The notes under the pieces are model-generated. The model was not told the DNA's origin. It saw only the letters and a list, made by a program, of their open reading frames with translations, and did no database searches. From Trematomus loennbergii (lineage: Eukaryota > Chordata > Actinopteri > Perciformes > Nototheniidae), in NCBI GenBank assembly GCA_012861695.1, contig JAAOOA010000027.1:2608724-2672723 (forward strand): a stretch of 64,000 bases of DNA, written 5' to 3'. Made by a program: the position numbers and the translations under genes. Positions within the stretch are counted from its first letter, which is position 1; every line of letters begins with the position of its first letter. This document shows, one piece after another, positions 47,130-58,241 of the stretch.

Positions 47130-47906
47130 ATTTCTCTTTCACGAGCTTCTGTCTGCCTTGCTAACCTCTTCCCATCCTCTTTGATTTTTTTTAATTGTTC
47201 GTCTATTCTCTTTTCCTGTTCCTCTTCCTGTTTGAGTATTTCTCTTCTCTCTCTTTAAGGATTCTCTGTTTTACCTCTTCAAGCTCCCTCTCTGCCTCCT
47301 GGAACATTTCATTGGTGTAATGGATTCCTCCGTTCGTCTCTGTTATGTTTCTGATCTTGTCGAGCAGCTCTCTGACCTGAGAACGATCCTTTACCTCATT
47401 ATTGAAGACGATAATGAGGTAAAGGATCTCATTATTGACCACAAGTTCCTGCAGCTCTTCACTTTCCTCCAATAACTCTTTGATAGGTGCTCCTTTAAGC
47501 TGGTCACCGTGGATAAAGAGGACCGTGTCAGTCAGCTTCCTCTCCAAAGATTTCCTGAATCTTCTGCACTCTCTGCTTTTTTTCATCTGTGAATCTGCCC
47601 AGTTTGATGATGACCAGGAAGATATGAGGTCCAGGAAAAGCAAAAGAAATGCTCTGGCCAAGATCTTTTCTGGTCTTCTTTTCATCAATCTTGGTGTCAA
47701 ACAGACCAGGAGTGTCAAAACCTTAACTCTTTGTCCATCAACTTCACCAAGGGCATAACATAATTTACAATCAAGGATTTAAAAGAGAACTTGTGGAAAG
47801 AACTCTTTCCCAGAATGGTGTTCCTGTGGCGCTCTTCTCAGCTCGGTCTTCCCACCATCACAATCAGAGTACCTCGTATTGTATGTGTTTGATTCTGATC
47901 GGAGGG
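47130..47906 (-). pseudogene. GIMAP-type GTPase, SD-2 copy, frameshifted
   Basis: The exon opens at an acceptor at 47,906 and G1 is degraded. Compared with SD-1 it has lost one base from GGGG, one from CCGG and one from GAAAC, and carries one substitution. The frame at 47,203-47,718 later resumes with SEELQELVVNNEILYLIIVF and SQVRELLDKIRNITETNGGI, then NEMFQEAERELEEVKQRILK. A C-terminal coiled coil (KRIDEQLKKIKEDGKRLARQ) is in yet another frame near 47,150. G3, GLFDTKIDEKKT, is readable only out of frame at 47,690. The clustering of homopolymer losses is notable. Confidence 0.8.
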
Positions 47907-48543
47907 CTGAAAAAAATGAAGAAATATTTAGCAATCTAGGTATTTATAAAATGGTTCAACTACCAAATGACCAATGTTGACAGCGAGGGGGGTGGGCTCA
48001 AGATGCTTTAAATAATCTAGAATTCTTCTAGAAGCTAAAGGTAGTGAGTCTGTCAATGTCAAGTGATGCACCTTGAAGTGACCTTGTTTTTTCTTTACCG
48101 GAGCAAGAGAGAGGCACCATGATGAACAAAAAGACTGGAAATTAAAATCAAACTAAATGGTAATCTTGCCTGGATCTTTGACCTCTTAATGCGTACAACC
48201 GGAACTGTAATGGTGCAGCAGTGGCCTCCAGCTGTACATTTATTTTAATAAGAAAACCTTTTTTACAAATAGTCACTCCAACATGTTTAGTTTCTATCTT
48301 TCGTACTTCTACAAATTACCCCATTTCGGGCCTAAAAAACTTTTAAGGGTATAAGTTGCCTTTAGTTATAATCAGGAGCCCAAAGAAACTTCTGACTACC
48401 CCTAAATATTCTTATTATTCTTAATACGTTTCATGTAGTCTTGTGAAGAATGTAATACAAGCAAGTAAAAGCAGTGTCGCATTCGCAAAATCACCCAGGC
48501 TCTTAAAATGCTTGGAATATAAGAAATATTAATTTTGTATTAA

Positions 48544-48924
48544 AGGTAGCGTAGGTAAGTTTGAGAAACCGGCTCGAGATCGCTAGAATTTGAAAATACA
48601 CAGCTGGAAAAAATCTGCCACTTCCTTATAGAGCCCCTCCTCCAACACACACGAACGCGCACATGACCAATGAGGGCACGAGATAAGTTTGTGCACAGAT
48701 GGAAGGCTGACAGGCAGGTAGGCCATCCAGTTATTTTAGCCGGGCCGGCTAAAATGATTGGTCGTGCTTTTTACAGTACTACGGCTTCCACAGATGACGT
48801 TTTTTTATGGATTTTTTGTCAAAGCACTTAAAATATTCATTGCTATCGGGATGTTAAGAGCATTCCATGGAATATAACAAAAAGTGTATCTCGAGCCGGT
48901 TTCTCAAACTTACCTACCCCACCT
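48544..48924. mobile_element. MITE with 30-bp inverted ends, copy 2
   Basis: Starts AGGTAGCGTAGGTAAGTTTG and ends with the mirrored TTTCTCAAACTTACCTACCC, then CACCT. TTAA (48,540-48,543) and TCAA (48,925-48,928) flank it. SD-1 shows the empty site GTATTAACTG at 40,761-40,770. 381 bp, noncoding. Confidence 0.92.
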
Positions 48925-49037
48925 TCAACTGTTTTGATCTGTTCATTATTAGGCAATATGTCAAGCTACATATCCATCTATAAATATGTATTTAGATACG
49001 TTGCAATCATCATTAACAATACATTTTATTCACTTAC

Positions 49038-49062
49038 CATTTTGGGCAAATTTGATGGCCAT
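49038..49062 (-). CDS. GIMAP first coding exon, SD-2 copy (MAIKFAQN)
   Basis: ATG at 49,062-49,060, donor GTAAG at 49,037-49,033. Same length and phase as the SD-1 exon. Confidence 0.65.
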
Positions 49063-49421
49063 AGTTGGTTATGGAGGGAGGAGCTGGTCTGCTGCTGAGC
49101 TGAAGAAGTGAAGTTAGTCTGCAGCAACACCTCCTTAAATACAGACTTCATGCAGCAAATCACACCTACACACTGCTGACATCACAGTCTGAAGTCCAGC
49201 TACAGTGGGATGATTTATAGATTAAAAAGTATAAAATCCTTCCCTTAATAAACAGAACAAGGGGAAATATAGCCTCATGTGTTCAGATTTTTTTAATTGA
49301 ACAGACTACATATTTTAGATATAAGCCCTCAATGCTCTTTACATATCAACATTCACCCATTCACACACATTCATACAGAGTCAGAGGCTGCCATGCAAGG
49401 TGCTCAGGGAGACTAACATTC

Positions 49422-50084
49422 CAACCCAGTCTCACGGCATTTCGTGTTATAGTCACAACATTTAATCTATTGATTCGTGTTCACCAACAGGATTTTCACC
49501 TTTTTTTCGTGTCACACAGAACGATTTTAAAAGCAATGTATTTCTATTGGTAGTATGTTTCGTGCCTGCAACACGTCTATTTGTCCGGTCGGGTCTTGGA
49601 AGACCGGAAGCTGTGGGGTTCATAAAAACATGTTCTTACTCAATATAAAGCCACGATTATTGTTTTTATTTTAAATCGTATAATGTCTGACTTTTGTTGC
49701 CGTATGTGAGGAAAATAAATGGGGCACAGAGCCTCGGAATACTGAAATCTGTATTTTTTAAATCTTTTTTTCCTTCTAATTTGTTATTATTTTCTAAATA
49801 ACACACTGTTATTTACTCAACAATAACACACAATTATCGATGTTTTTTTTATTTGTTTGATTCCATAATCTCTGGCTTTTTTGGCGTCCGTCAGAACTGA
49901 ATTCCAAAATAAAAATAACCGGAAACAGACGTAGGCCTATATGGGACATTTCGAGCATCATTGCGATACACAGCCACTGAACTGATTACCCAAGATCCTC
50001 AGCTATGGTTTAAACTCGGTGATTGGATGTTTTAGCCGCAATGCACGTTGGGATACGATGTTAATGCGATATGAAATCCGAAAA
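49422..50084 (+). repeat. Left terminal inverted repeat of the 9.5-kb block
   Basis: Matches the reverse complement of 58,242-58,898 along its length, including GGTCTTGGAAGACCGGAAGC and CTGATTACCCAAGATCCTCA, with small indels and substitutions. The identity stops where GGATTTCATATCGCATAA-type sequence gives way to unrelated DNA. Confidence 0.88.
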
Positions 50085-51599
50085 ACATTTCGGAGTTTAG
50101 GACGGCCGAAGACACTACACTACCCATAATCCCCAGCTATTGTTTGGGACTACAGTCCCGTGATTAATCTTCAAACTCTGGGATTGGATGTTGGAGTGGC
50201 AGTGTGCCAAGGTTACGCAGAGCGTCAAACAGCTCTTTGAAATGGAACGAAACCACGGCAGACTATCCAAAACTGGACTCTAACGGGACCAGCAGATTCT
50301 GATTAATGATGTGAAATATAAACAACCCTTAAATCAGACTTTAGTTACACCTCAGTAAAATTCAGGGAAGGTGATTGTCAAGTGCCAACAATCAGGCGAG
50401 ATATTTGATAGTTGGTGCTTGAGAAGACTAAACATTTATCTGCAGATCCCTATAAAGTATATTCATTACTCGTTATTCTCTACTAATAGTTAATTAAAGA
50501 CTGTATATAATGGCTATGTTGTGGCGATCCAGTACTCACACAACATGAAAGAATGAAACAGAGAGGAATCAATGAAACACAAACACAGAAATAGTTGAGA
50601 TTAATCATTATTATTTAGTTGCGCACCACTAAACAACAATGGGGAAACATTACCTTGCTTCAAGAGCAACCAATCGCAGAAATGGTCCCACGAACACAAG
50701 AAAACACAGGCTAAATATACGTTTCCTAAATGACACACGAACATGTTCCCTAATCATGTTTAACGCACACACATTGTCAGGTCTCCTAAACTTGGACGCA
50801 CCAACATCAGAGCAACATGTAAGTTCCAGATGTCAAAAGGTCATTATCTCATGAAGTCTTTAGGAGCCTTGCAGGATATGAATGATCCAATTAACAAACT
50901 ATTATATCGTCTGCACATGAGCGCACATACATTTCTTTACATTAACTAACACACCAACATCCTTATCGTTTCTTAGCTAATGCATGGTGGATATGAACCA
51001 CTAACTAACAAGACTTTAACTGTATTATATCTGAGGAAGACCTCTCTTGGAGTTCCTCTGACCTTTGCCAATTTACTTAACATGGGTACATCTGCTGTTA
51101 ATTGCAAAGACCATTGATAATTAGCAAAGAGACTCATGGGCCTCTTCCAATATCTGGAAACTGTAATTAAATCATAGTTATATTGAGAAGGTCCAAGACT
51201 TGACATAACAGCTATTTTGCACATCTCTTTCAAGATTTCAAGATTTTCTAAGGTTTATTGACATATCATATACACAACTACCGTGTAGTTATGCAATGAA
51301 TGAAAAACTTGGGTCGCCAGTTCCTCAACAGTGCATTACAAGACATCTATCAATATGTGTGTATACCTCCACCATTAAACTGTCATATTCTGCACATTTC
51401 TTATACTATCTACATACATCTTATAAGAGTATAATTCATATGTATAATATCAGTTAAAATAAGTGCTTCAACATAGTTAACATTGCAGGAAAGCAATATA
51501 TTAGACGTTAAGTACTTTGTCAGGCTTAATATTTATCTGTAGATAGCCCCAAAGCTTTTTCTTATTTAAGAGAAGACCTTAATCTAAAGTATTATTTAA
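50085..51599 (-). repeat. Dispersed repeat family A, copy 2
   Basis: Reverse-oriented relative of 1638-4190. It lacks the TTAA element and the piggyBac-like MITE of copy 1, and instead carries a solo LTR (50,517-51,210). TTAA at 51,477-51,480 is the uninterrupted target. Confidence 0.85.
50517..51210 (-). mobile_element. Solo LTR with 4-bp target duplication
   Basis: Begins TGTTGTGGCG and ends GACATAACA, flanked by GCTA at 50,513-50,516 and 51,211-51,214. In family A copy 1 the same site (about 3203-3215) reads straight through, so the insertion is proved. On the minus strand the pyrimidine-rich end before the terminal CCACAACA resembles U5. 694 bp; its ORFs are incidental. Confidence 0.8.
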
Positions 51600-51818
51600 T
51601 GTTTAAATAAAGGTTAATTAGTTTTTCTGTTTTGCACATCCTCATATTAATATCTTTGGACGTCCTGCACTAAACCGTTTTATTGGAGAGATAACTTACA
51701 GTATCTTCTTGATTTTTTATATTCTATATTTCTATCATTGACCTTCTACTTTCCCCCTATGAAAGTATGTACTCTTAATATTTTTTCATCGAATATAACA
51801 CATTACAACAATAATTCA

Positions 51819-52474
51819 ATATCAATCAATCAATCAATCAATGTTTATTTATATAGCCCAATATCACAAATGTTACATTTGTCTCATGGACTTCACAGTT
51901 TGTACAGAATATCAGTATGACAATACGACACCCTCTGTCCTTAGACCCTCACATCGTACAAGGAAAAACTTCCAGAGCAAAACCCCACAGTTTAAAAGGG
52001 GAAAATGGGAGAAACCTCGGGGAGAGCAACAGAGGAGGGATCCCTCTCCCAGGACGGACAGACGTGCAATAGATGCCGTGTGTAAATCGAAGAGATAATA
52101 CATTTTACAGCATAGGTAGACCAAATGTTTGGAAATGCATGTGTTTATAATAAGAAGATGAATCCACGAGGATGTCAACAATCCTATGCGAGCCATCAGG
52201 GAAGTAGTATGATGAGAGCCAGGCAGGACCGCAGAGACAGGTTCAGCCACGACTCGAAGTCCAGGACTCAAATCCAGAACTCAGGATAGAGGATCCAGGA
52301 CACAGGACCACAGCAACAGGATCAGCCACGACTCAGGATCCCGGCATAGATATAGACACCAAAAATAAATTGGGGGAAGCTGGGTTATTCGGAATATGAG
52401 AGTACACAGGTACAGACAGACAGAAGGAAGAAGTAAGGTGTCCCCCGACAGTCTAAGCCTATAGCAGCTAAACT
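51819..52474 (-). repeat. Teleost interspersed repeat, first half
   Basis: Starts with (AATC)n, then GTTTATTTATATAGCCCAAT. I recognise it as an abundant fish repeat whose usual continuation is the block found at 57,755-58,145. The (AATC)n tract is probably the 3' tail of a minus-strand retroelement. It is cut at 52,474, where the 87-bp repeats begin. Confidence 0.7.
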
Positions 52475-52995
52475 AACGTGTCTACGTACATGCACTCCCT
52501 TAGGATAGGTTGAGGGAAAGGGGTAGCAAGTAAGAAGTAAGGAACAGAGGTGGAGAGGCATAACGTGTCTGCGTACATGCACTCCCTTAGGATAGGTTGA
52601 GGGAGAAGGATAGCAAGTAAGAAGTAAGGAACAGAGGTGGAGAGGCACAACGTGTCTACGTACATGCACTCCCTTAGGGTAGGTTGAGGGAAAAGGGTAG
52701 CAAGTAAGAAGTAAGGAACAGAGGTGGAGAGGCACAACGTGTCTACGTACATGCACTCCCTTAGGATAGGGTGAGAGAAAAGAGTAGGAATTAAGATGTA
52801 TGCGCCACATCTATACCATGAGCGCATTGCTCCAAAAGGTTTTTTGGCACTGACACCAATCAACAGTTGTGCGTCGACTCGGCAGGGATCAAGGCACGTG
52901 TATGCCTCTCCCTGCTTCCACCGTCTACACACACAACCAAATTACATACCATCAGTGAGAAAAAAGAGTAAGAACTAAAATATATAGGTGAAGAG
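52475..52995 (+). repeat. 87-bp minisatellite
   Basis: Units start with AACGTGTCTACGTACATGC at 52,475, 52,562, 52,649 and 52,736, each exactly 87 bp apart. A fifth, decayed unit ends at about 52,995 (GAGGCACAA). The start of a further unit (AACGTGTCTACGTCAATGC) reappears at 56,567. Because 87 is divisible by three, the array creates 141- and 154-codon minus-strand ORFs with internal repeats; these are not considered genes. Confidence 0.92.
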
Positions 52996-53030
52996 GCACA
53001 ATGTACGGTGGCCCGGAAGTGCAAGACACC

Positions 53031-53396
53031 ACAGCATTTCACAAAACACCACAGCATTTCAGAAAACGCAACAGCATTTCAGAAAACGCAACAGCATTTC
53101 AGAAAACGCTACACCATTTCACAAAACACAACAGCATTTCAGAAAACACCACAGCATTTCACAAAACGCCGCAGCATTTCACAAAACGCCGCAGCATTTC
53201 AGAAAACACAACAGCATTTCACAAAACGCCGCAGCATTTCAGAAAACGCAACAGCATTTCACAAAACACAACAGCATTTCAGAAAACACAACAGCATTTC
53301 AGAAAACGCCGCAGCATTTCAGAAAACGCCGCAGCATTTCACAAAACACAACAGCATTTCAGAAAACACACAGCATTTCAGAAAACACCACAGCAT
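53031..53396 (+). repeat. Left array of 20-bp repeats, about 18 units
   Basis: Unit ACAGCATTTCASAAAACRCM, with G/C and A/G variation between units and one 19-bp slip near 53,360. Three units make 60 bp, so all three frames stay open (141-164 codons) as an artefact. Confidence 0.95.
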
Positions 53397-54241
53397 TCAC
53401 ATTGGACGGAAAGGGTATTCCTTTAGAGAGAACACTTTTTGTTTGTGATTGGACAGAGCCAGCCAGAGAAGCACTGCTGTGATTGGTTGTTTTTGCTGCC
53501 AGTCAAGAAATGACGCTTTGTGATTGGTCAGCACCCGACAGCGCAACATGTCCCAACACATCAACCGTTAGCTGTTAGCACACACTCAGAGCTCACAGCT
53601 CCTCATATCTGTTCAGAAACTGGACAAAAGTTAAACAAGTACAAACCACAGACTGTCTATGTCATGGTGAATACAGTCGCTGCTTTATTTATGTCTGTAT
53701 GATGCTGTTGTGAGTGTGGACGGAGCAGCTACAGGTTAGTTTAGCCTGATCGATCCGCCCCCTCTCCAGCACGTCTTGTTTGAATGACAGGAGTAAACAC
53801 CAGAGGTGGGAGTAAGTCCTACATGTGCAAGTCATGAGCAAGTCTCAAGTCTTGACCTACAAGTATCAAGCAAGTCCCAAGTCACTGTGGTGAGAGTCAA
53901 GCAAGTCAAGTCAAGTCATTGCTCAGGTCAAGTCAAGTCAAGTCATACGAAATTCTGATGAATAAACCCAGTTTCCACATTTAAATCAGTTAAAAGACAG
54001 TGGTTATGAAAATGGATTTAACCCACACTATGATCTTCATTACATACACAGTTAATCATTTGAAATCTAATTTAGACCGATGACAATCATATTAGATTAA
54101 TATTAACCCTAGAACTGAAGACAATATAGCTAGGACTCAATCAAAAAGTCTGTTCAAAAAGGCAGAATTCCAGGTAAGAAAATCATATATGGCATTTGCC
54201 ATTACACATATTTAATTTAAATTTCTGTTAACACTAGAACC

Positions 54242-54639
54242 GCCAACAGCGTCAGCACCTACATAGATATCATTTTCAAATCATTTAATTTGTTCCTCTT
54301 CATAATTTCCTTATAAACTAAGTAGGACGATTTAAAACTCAGTTAATTGGGTTAATTTAGAAATTGCTTCAGTTTATCATCATAACAGATCAAAAAGTTC
54401 AGATTCATTTTACAATAAATCAAGAAATGATGCACTTCTACAAACAAAAACAACATAATTAAAACATTTAAACAAACTACTAAAAGTAGATGAACTACAT
54501 TATTCAACAGTTTACAGTAACTTCTGATAATAACACAGGGGAAATAAACGAGGCATCTCTTTTCCTCTCTCTGTCTCCCTCTCCTGACAGCCCGTCAGTA
54601 TCGGGGTTAGTCTAAATGAATCCCTTGGCGGTTCTAGTG
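54242..54639. mobile_element. piggyBac-like MITE, 398 bp
   Basis: CACTAGAACCGCCAA and its mirror TTGGCGGTTCTAGTG are perfect inverted ends. TTAA precedes the left (54,238-54,241) and TTCA, a one-base change, follows the right (54,640-54,643). Another CCCTAGAAC end next to TTAA near 54,107 hints at a second, fragmentary copy. It lies inside the hAT at 53,801. Confidence 0.75.
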
Positions 54640-54806
54640 TTCATTTACCGTTTTGTCTTCTCTTTGCAATGCTTAATCGATTTGAAACCAAGTCTGACGT
54701 AGCTTAAACTTAACGTTAGCTTTCTAGCTAACACAACACATTCACGCACCTTTCTCTGTGGGTTTTTTTGTAGTGACAAATGAAGTTGGATGTTGTGGTG
54801 GTCGTG

Positions 54807-54923
54807 TCACTGATCTTTATGCTGCAGACCCTGCATACCGCTGTTCTTCTTATTAGCGTCATCGACAACATAATCCTTGAATCCAAACTTCACTATTTTT
54901 GGAGTAACGCTAGCCGCTGCCAT
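54807..54923 (-). pseudogene. Start of a hAT-type transposase, 39 codons
   Basis: MAAASVTPKIVKFGFKDYVV lies in the hAT at 53,801-55,233 and stops after 39 codons. The sequence resembles the segment just before a BED finger, but the finger itself is missing. Low information, so the call rests mainly on location. Confidence 0.4.
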
Positions 54924-55644
54924 GTTAACTGACGCTCCTGCCGTGTAGTGGGTTGCCAGGTTTGCGCGCACGGCGCTATAATCACCCAATCACATTTTTC
55001 GAAAAAACTAAACGTAATATCTCACTAGAAAAACAAACGCAAATATTTCATTTTAAACAGACAAGTCCTTTCAAGTCATCCGTCTCAAGCTTAAGTCAAG
55101 TCTCAAGTCATGAATACCAAGTCAAAGTCAAGTCAAGTCTTTTATCAATGTTAGTCAAGCAAGTCTCAAGTCCAAAAATATGCGACTCGAGTCTGACTCG
55201 AGTCAAGTCATGTGACTCGAGTCCCCACCTCTGGTAAACACTGACAGCTGCGGTGAAACTCGACAACAAAATGAACATATTTGACCGTGATTTAATTGTA
55301 ATACACATTTCAAAGTGATGCCAAAGTAACGACATACTGATACCGGTTAGTAAAAACCATGAATTAATGTTTTGACAAGTCTGCAGACAAGACGGCAGGC
55401 GAAAAGCTTTTAAAATGCGTGTTTTCTGAATGGAATCGGATCCATCAGGCTAAACTAACCTGTAGCTGCTCCGTCCACACTCACAACAGCGTCATACAGA
55501 CATAAATAAAGCAGCGACTGTATTCGCCATGACATAGACAGTCTGTGGTTTGTACTTGTTTCACAGCAGTGCTTCTCTGGCTGGCTGGCTCTGTCCAATC
55601 ACAAACAAGAAGTGTTCTCCCTAAAGGAATACCCTTTCCGTCCA

Positions 55645-56540
55645 ATGTGAAATGCTGTGGTGTTTTCTGAAATGCTGTTGTGTTTTCTGAAATGCTGTTG
55701 TGTTTGTGAAATGCTGCGGTGTTTTGTGAAATGCTGCGGCGTTTTCTGAAATGCTGTTGTGTTTTCTGAAATGCTGTGGCGTTTTGTGAAATGCTGTTGT
55801 GTTTTCTGAAATGCTGTTGTGTTTTCTGAAATGGTGTAGCGTTTTCTGAAATTCTGTTGCGTTTTCTGAAATGCTGTTTTGTTTTCTGAAATGGTGTAGC
55901 GTTTTCTGAAATGGTGTAGCGTTTTCTGAAATGCTGTTGCGTTTTCTGAAATGCTGCGGTGTTTTGTGAAATGCTGCGGCGTTTTCTGAAATGCTGTTGT
56001 GTTTTCTGAAATGCTGTGGCGTTTTGTGAAATGCTGTGTGTTTTCTGAAATGCTGTTGTGTTTTCTGAAATGGTGTAGCGTTTTCTGAAATTCTGTTGCG
56101 TTTTCTGAAATGCTGTTTTGTTTTCTGAAATGGTGTAGCGTTTTCTGAAATGGTGTAGCGTTTTCTGAAATGCTGTTGCGTTTTCTGAAATGGTGTAGCG
56201 TTTTCTGAAATGGTGTAGCGTTTTCTGAAATGCTGTGGCGTTTTGTGAAATGCTGTTGTGTTTTCTGAAATGCTGTTGTGTTTTCTGAAATGGTGTAGCG
56301 TTTTCTGAAATTCTGTTGCGTTTTCTGAAATGCTGTTTTGTTTTCTGAAATGGTGTAGCGTTTTCTGAAATGGTGTAGCGTTTTCTGAAATGCTGTTGCG
56401 TTTTCTGAAATGGTGTAGCGTTTTCTGAAATGGTGTAGCGTTTTCTGAAATGCTGTTGCGTTTTCTGAAATGCTGTTGCGTTTTCTGAAATGCTGTAGTG
56501 TTTTCTGAAATGCTGTTGTGTTTTCTGAAATGCTGTGGTG
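55645..56540 (-). repeat. Right array of 20-bp repeats, about 45 units, with higher-order structure
   Basis: Mirror image of the left array (GAAATGCTGTTGTGTTTTCT units). A rare variant unit (ATTCTGTTGC) recurs at 55,851, 56,090 and 56,310, spacing 239 and 220 bp, or 12 and 11 units, with the surrounding variants in the same order. This shows block duplication. Three overlapping minus-strand ORFs of 312-355 codons are by-products of the 20-bp period. Confidence 0.93.
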
Positions 56541-56592
56541 TCTTGCACTTCCGGGCCACCGTAACAACGTGTCTACGTCAATGCACTCTTAA

Positions 56593-57750
56593 CCTGTTAC
56601 GCACGGCCCCCCCGGTACCGGGCGGATACACGCGTCATTTGCAGGAAACAACGTCTAAGGAATCTTAATATTTAATAAAACTATGAATGTTTTATATCCA
56701 TGTAACGGGAAGAAACTCAGCTAACTGATCTTTTTAATTTTTTTTTCCAAAAAAAACCCCACAATGCTAGCACTCAGCCTCTGAATTAGCCATGAGCGAA
56801 AATGTTTTACCTAAAACGGCACTTAAACTCACTCTAACTCCCTTATTACTTATCCTAGATGCACAGCCAACCACTCGTTTTTGGTGTCCTGGAGACACTG
56901 AATCTAGTGGTGCCCTCCTCAACACTCAGTGATAAACATTTGCGACGTTATAAACGAAAGCGTACATCATAACATGTGGAGCTAAGTAGCTAGAAACGCT
57001 AACATGGCTTACCTTGGTCAAAACTGGTCTTCAATGGCATTAAAACGATAAAAAACGATGCTGCAGTTAATCCATAGGTTCATCCAATGTATCTCTGCCC
57101 TCTTTGAAATTATTTCTGATAATCCATAAGCAAAAAACTGCTTTTCAGTTTCCAAATCCCAGAGAGAGAGACCGTCCACTCTGTCCTGCATTTCACATGC
57201 GCGCAGCCCCTACCTTTTGTCTTTACAATGAGTGTGTATGTGGGCCTCCCCCTTCGATTCTATTGGCTCTAACGGTCAGAAAGAGGTGTTAACCATCAAA
57301 ATCGAGCAAGGGGGGCCAGAGATATGAAAAAAAACACATTTTCACCCAAATCACCTCAGAGGTGGGGTGGTTTTGGCTAAACCTCTCTAAAAAGGTCAAA
57401 TGTCACTTGTTTTGCATCAATCTTGATACAGGGTACTTATTATATGTTGATTCCTGAAGCTTTTAGTCTACTAACCCATCATCCAAGGGTAGTTTTCACT
57501 ATCTGTAAAAAATAATCTTTGGACGGACACTATAATTTACAATTTTTTACGATGTAAAATCTGAATTTTCTTTAAAATAAAAAACATTTATATTGATTCT
57601 GACACTTCTACATCCAACTCACAGATGTAACCTTGCTTTGATAAAATAAATTATTCATATAACCCTTTTAGAAGTTAGGTTGTAGTCATTTGTTTTGGGC
57701 ATGTCATTTTCGAGCCTGAAACATGAAAAACAGGCTTGGTGCTTAACAGG
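56593..57750. mobile_element. Non-autonomous TTAA-targeting element, copy 5
   Basis: The ends CCTGTTACGC and GCTTAACAGG are flanked by TTAA (56,589-56,592 and 57,751-57,754). The body (1,158 bp) is collinear with copies 1 and 2. It lies in the minisatellite remnant just after the foldback element. Confidence 0.88.
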
Positions 57751-57754
57751 TTAA

Positions 57755-58145
57755 TAGATTATTTTATCAACTATAAGCTTTATCAAAAAGGAAGGTCTTA
57801 AGCGTACTCTTAAAAACGGATAGGCTGTCTGCCCGAACACAAACTGGAAGCTGATTCCACAAAAGTGGAGCTTGATAAGAAAAGGCTCTGGCTCCCATTG
57901 TACTTTTAGAGACTCTAGGAATAACCAACAACCGTGCATTCTTGGAACGCAATGCCCTAGTTGGACAGTAGGGTATAATGAGTTCTTTAAGGTAAGATGG
58001 CGCCTGCCCATTAAGGGCTTTGTAAGCGAGAAGAAGACATTTAAATTATTTCCTGTGTTCCTATAGGGAGCCAGTGTGGCAGTTCTTCCAGTTTGTCTAG
58101 AAGTCTTCTAATCAGGGCTCTATAAATAAAGAACTAAGGCAGATG
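57755..58145 (-). repeat. Teleost interspersed repeat, second half
   Basis: ACAAACTGGAAGCTGATTCC, CAAAAGTGGAGCTTGATAAG and CCTGCCCATTAAGGGCTTTG belong to the abundant fish repeat that starts at 51,819. The break between the halves is filled by 5.3 kb of minisatellite and elements. Confidence 0.65.
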
Positions 58146-58241
58146 TGTAATATTTAATGCAGCCGAACCGTGCCATTATGTGATGACTTTCAAAGAGAAA
58201 AGCAAGCACACTCGGAATAAAGTCTTTTTTTTTTCTTTTTT

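Larger units (their letters stand above)
45880..49421. repeat. Segmental duplication copy SD-2, left part
   Basis: Partner of SD-1; it continues at 58,899-59,308 beyond the inserted block. Private insertions are a LINE fragment (46,018-46,470), a MITE (48,544-48,924) and the block at 49,422. Confidence 0.9.
53801..55233 (-). mobile_element. hAT non-autonomous element with 8-bp target duplication
   Basis: The ends CAGAGGTGGGAGTAAGTCCT and (reverse complement of right) CAGAGGTGGGGACTCGAGTC are flanked by GTAAACAC at 53,793-53,800 and 55,234-55,241. The subterminal regions are filled with AAGTCAAGTC-type repeats. A 39-codon transposase-like start remains at 54,807-54,923. Confidence 0.92.
53004..56563. 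mobile_element. 3.6-kb foldback element with 20-bp repeat arms
   Basis: The ends TACGGTGGCCCGGAAGTGCA and its mirror are perfect inverted repeats. ACAATG (52,998-53,003) and ACAACG (56,564-56,569) flank it, interrupting a minisatellite unit. Each arm is a tandem array (53,031-53,396 and 55,645-56,540) joined to about 350 bp of inverted unique DNA (53,400-53,750 and 55,430-55,640). The centre holds a hAT insertion. No transposase is encoded. Confidence 0.85.

Noticed and set aside
52385..52932. Minus-strand ORFs of 141 and 154 codons with repeated HVRRHVVPLHLCS-like segments
   Set aside because: Produced by the 87-bp minisatellite, whose period is divisible by three.
53031..53396. CRISPR-like array
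   Set aside because: The units are contiguous 20-bp tandem repeats without unique spacers, in a vertebrate genome.
52988..53482. ORFs of 141-164 codons on the plus strand
   Set aside because: Same artefact from the left 20-bp array.
55481..56567. Three overlapping minus-strand ORFs of 312-355 codons, rich in FRK and QKT
   Set aside because: They occur in all three frames of one strand over a 20-bp tandem array (60 bp equals three units), so the openness comes from the repeat period.
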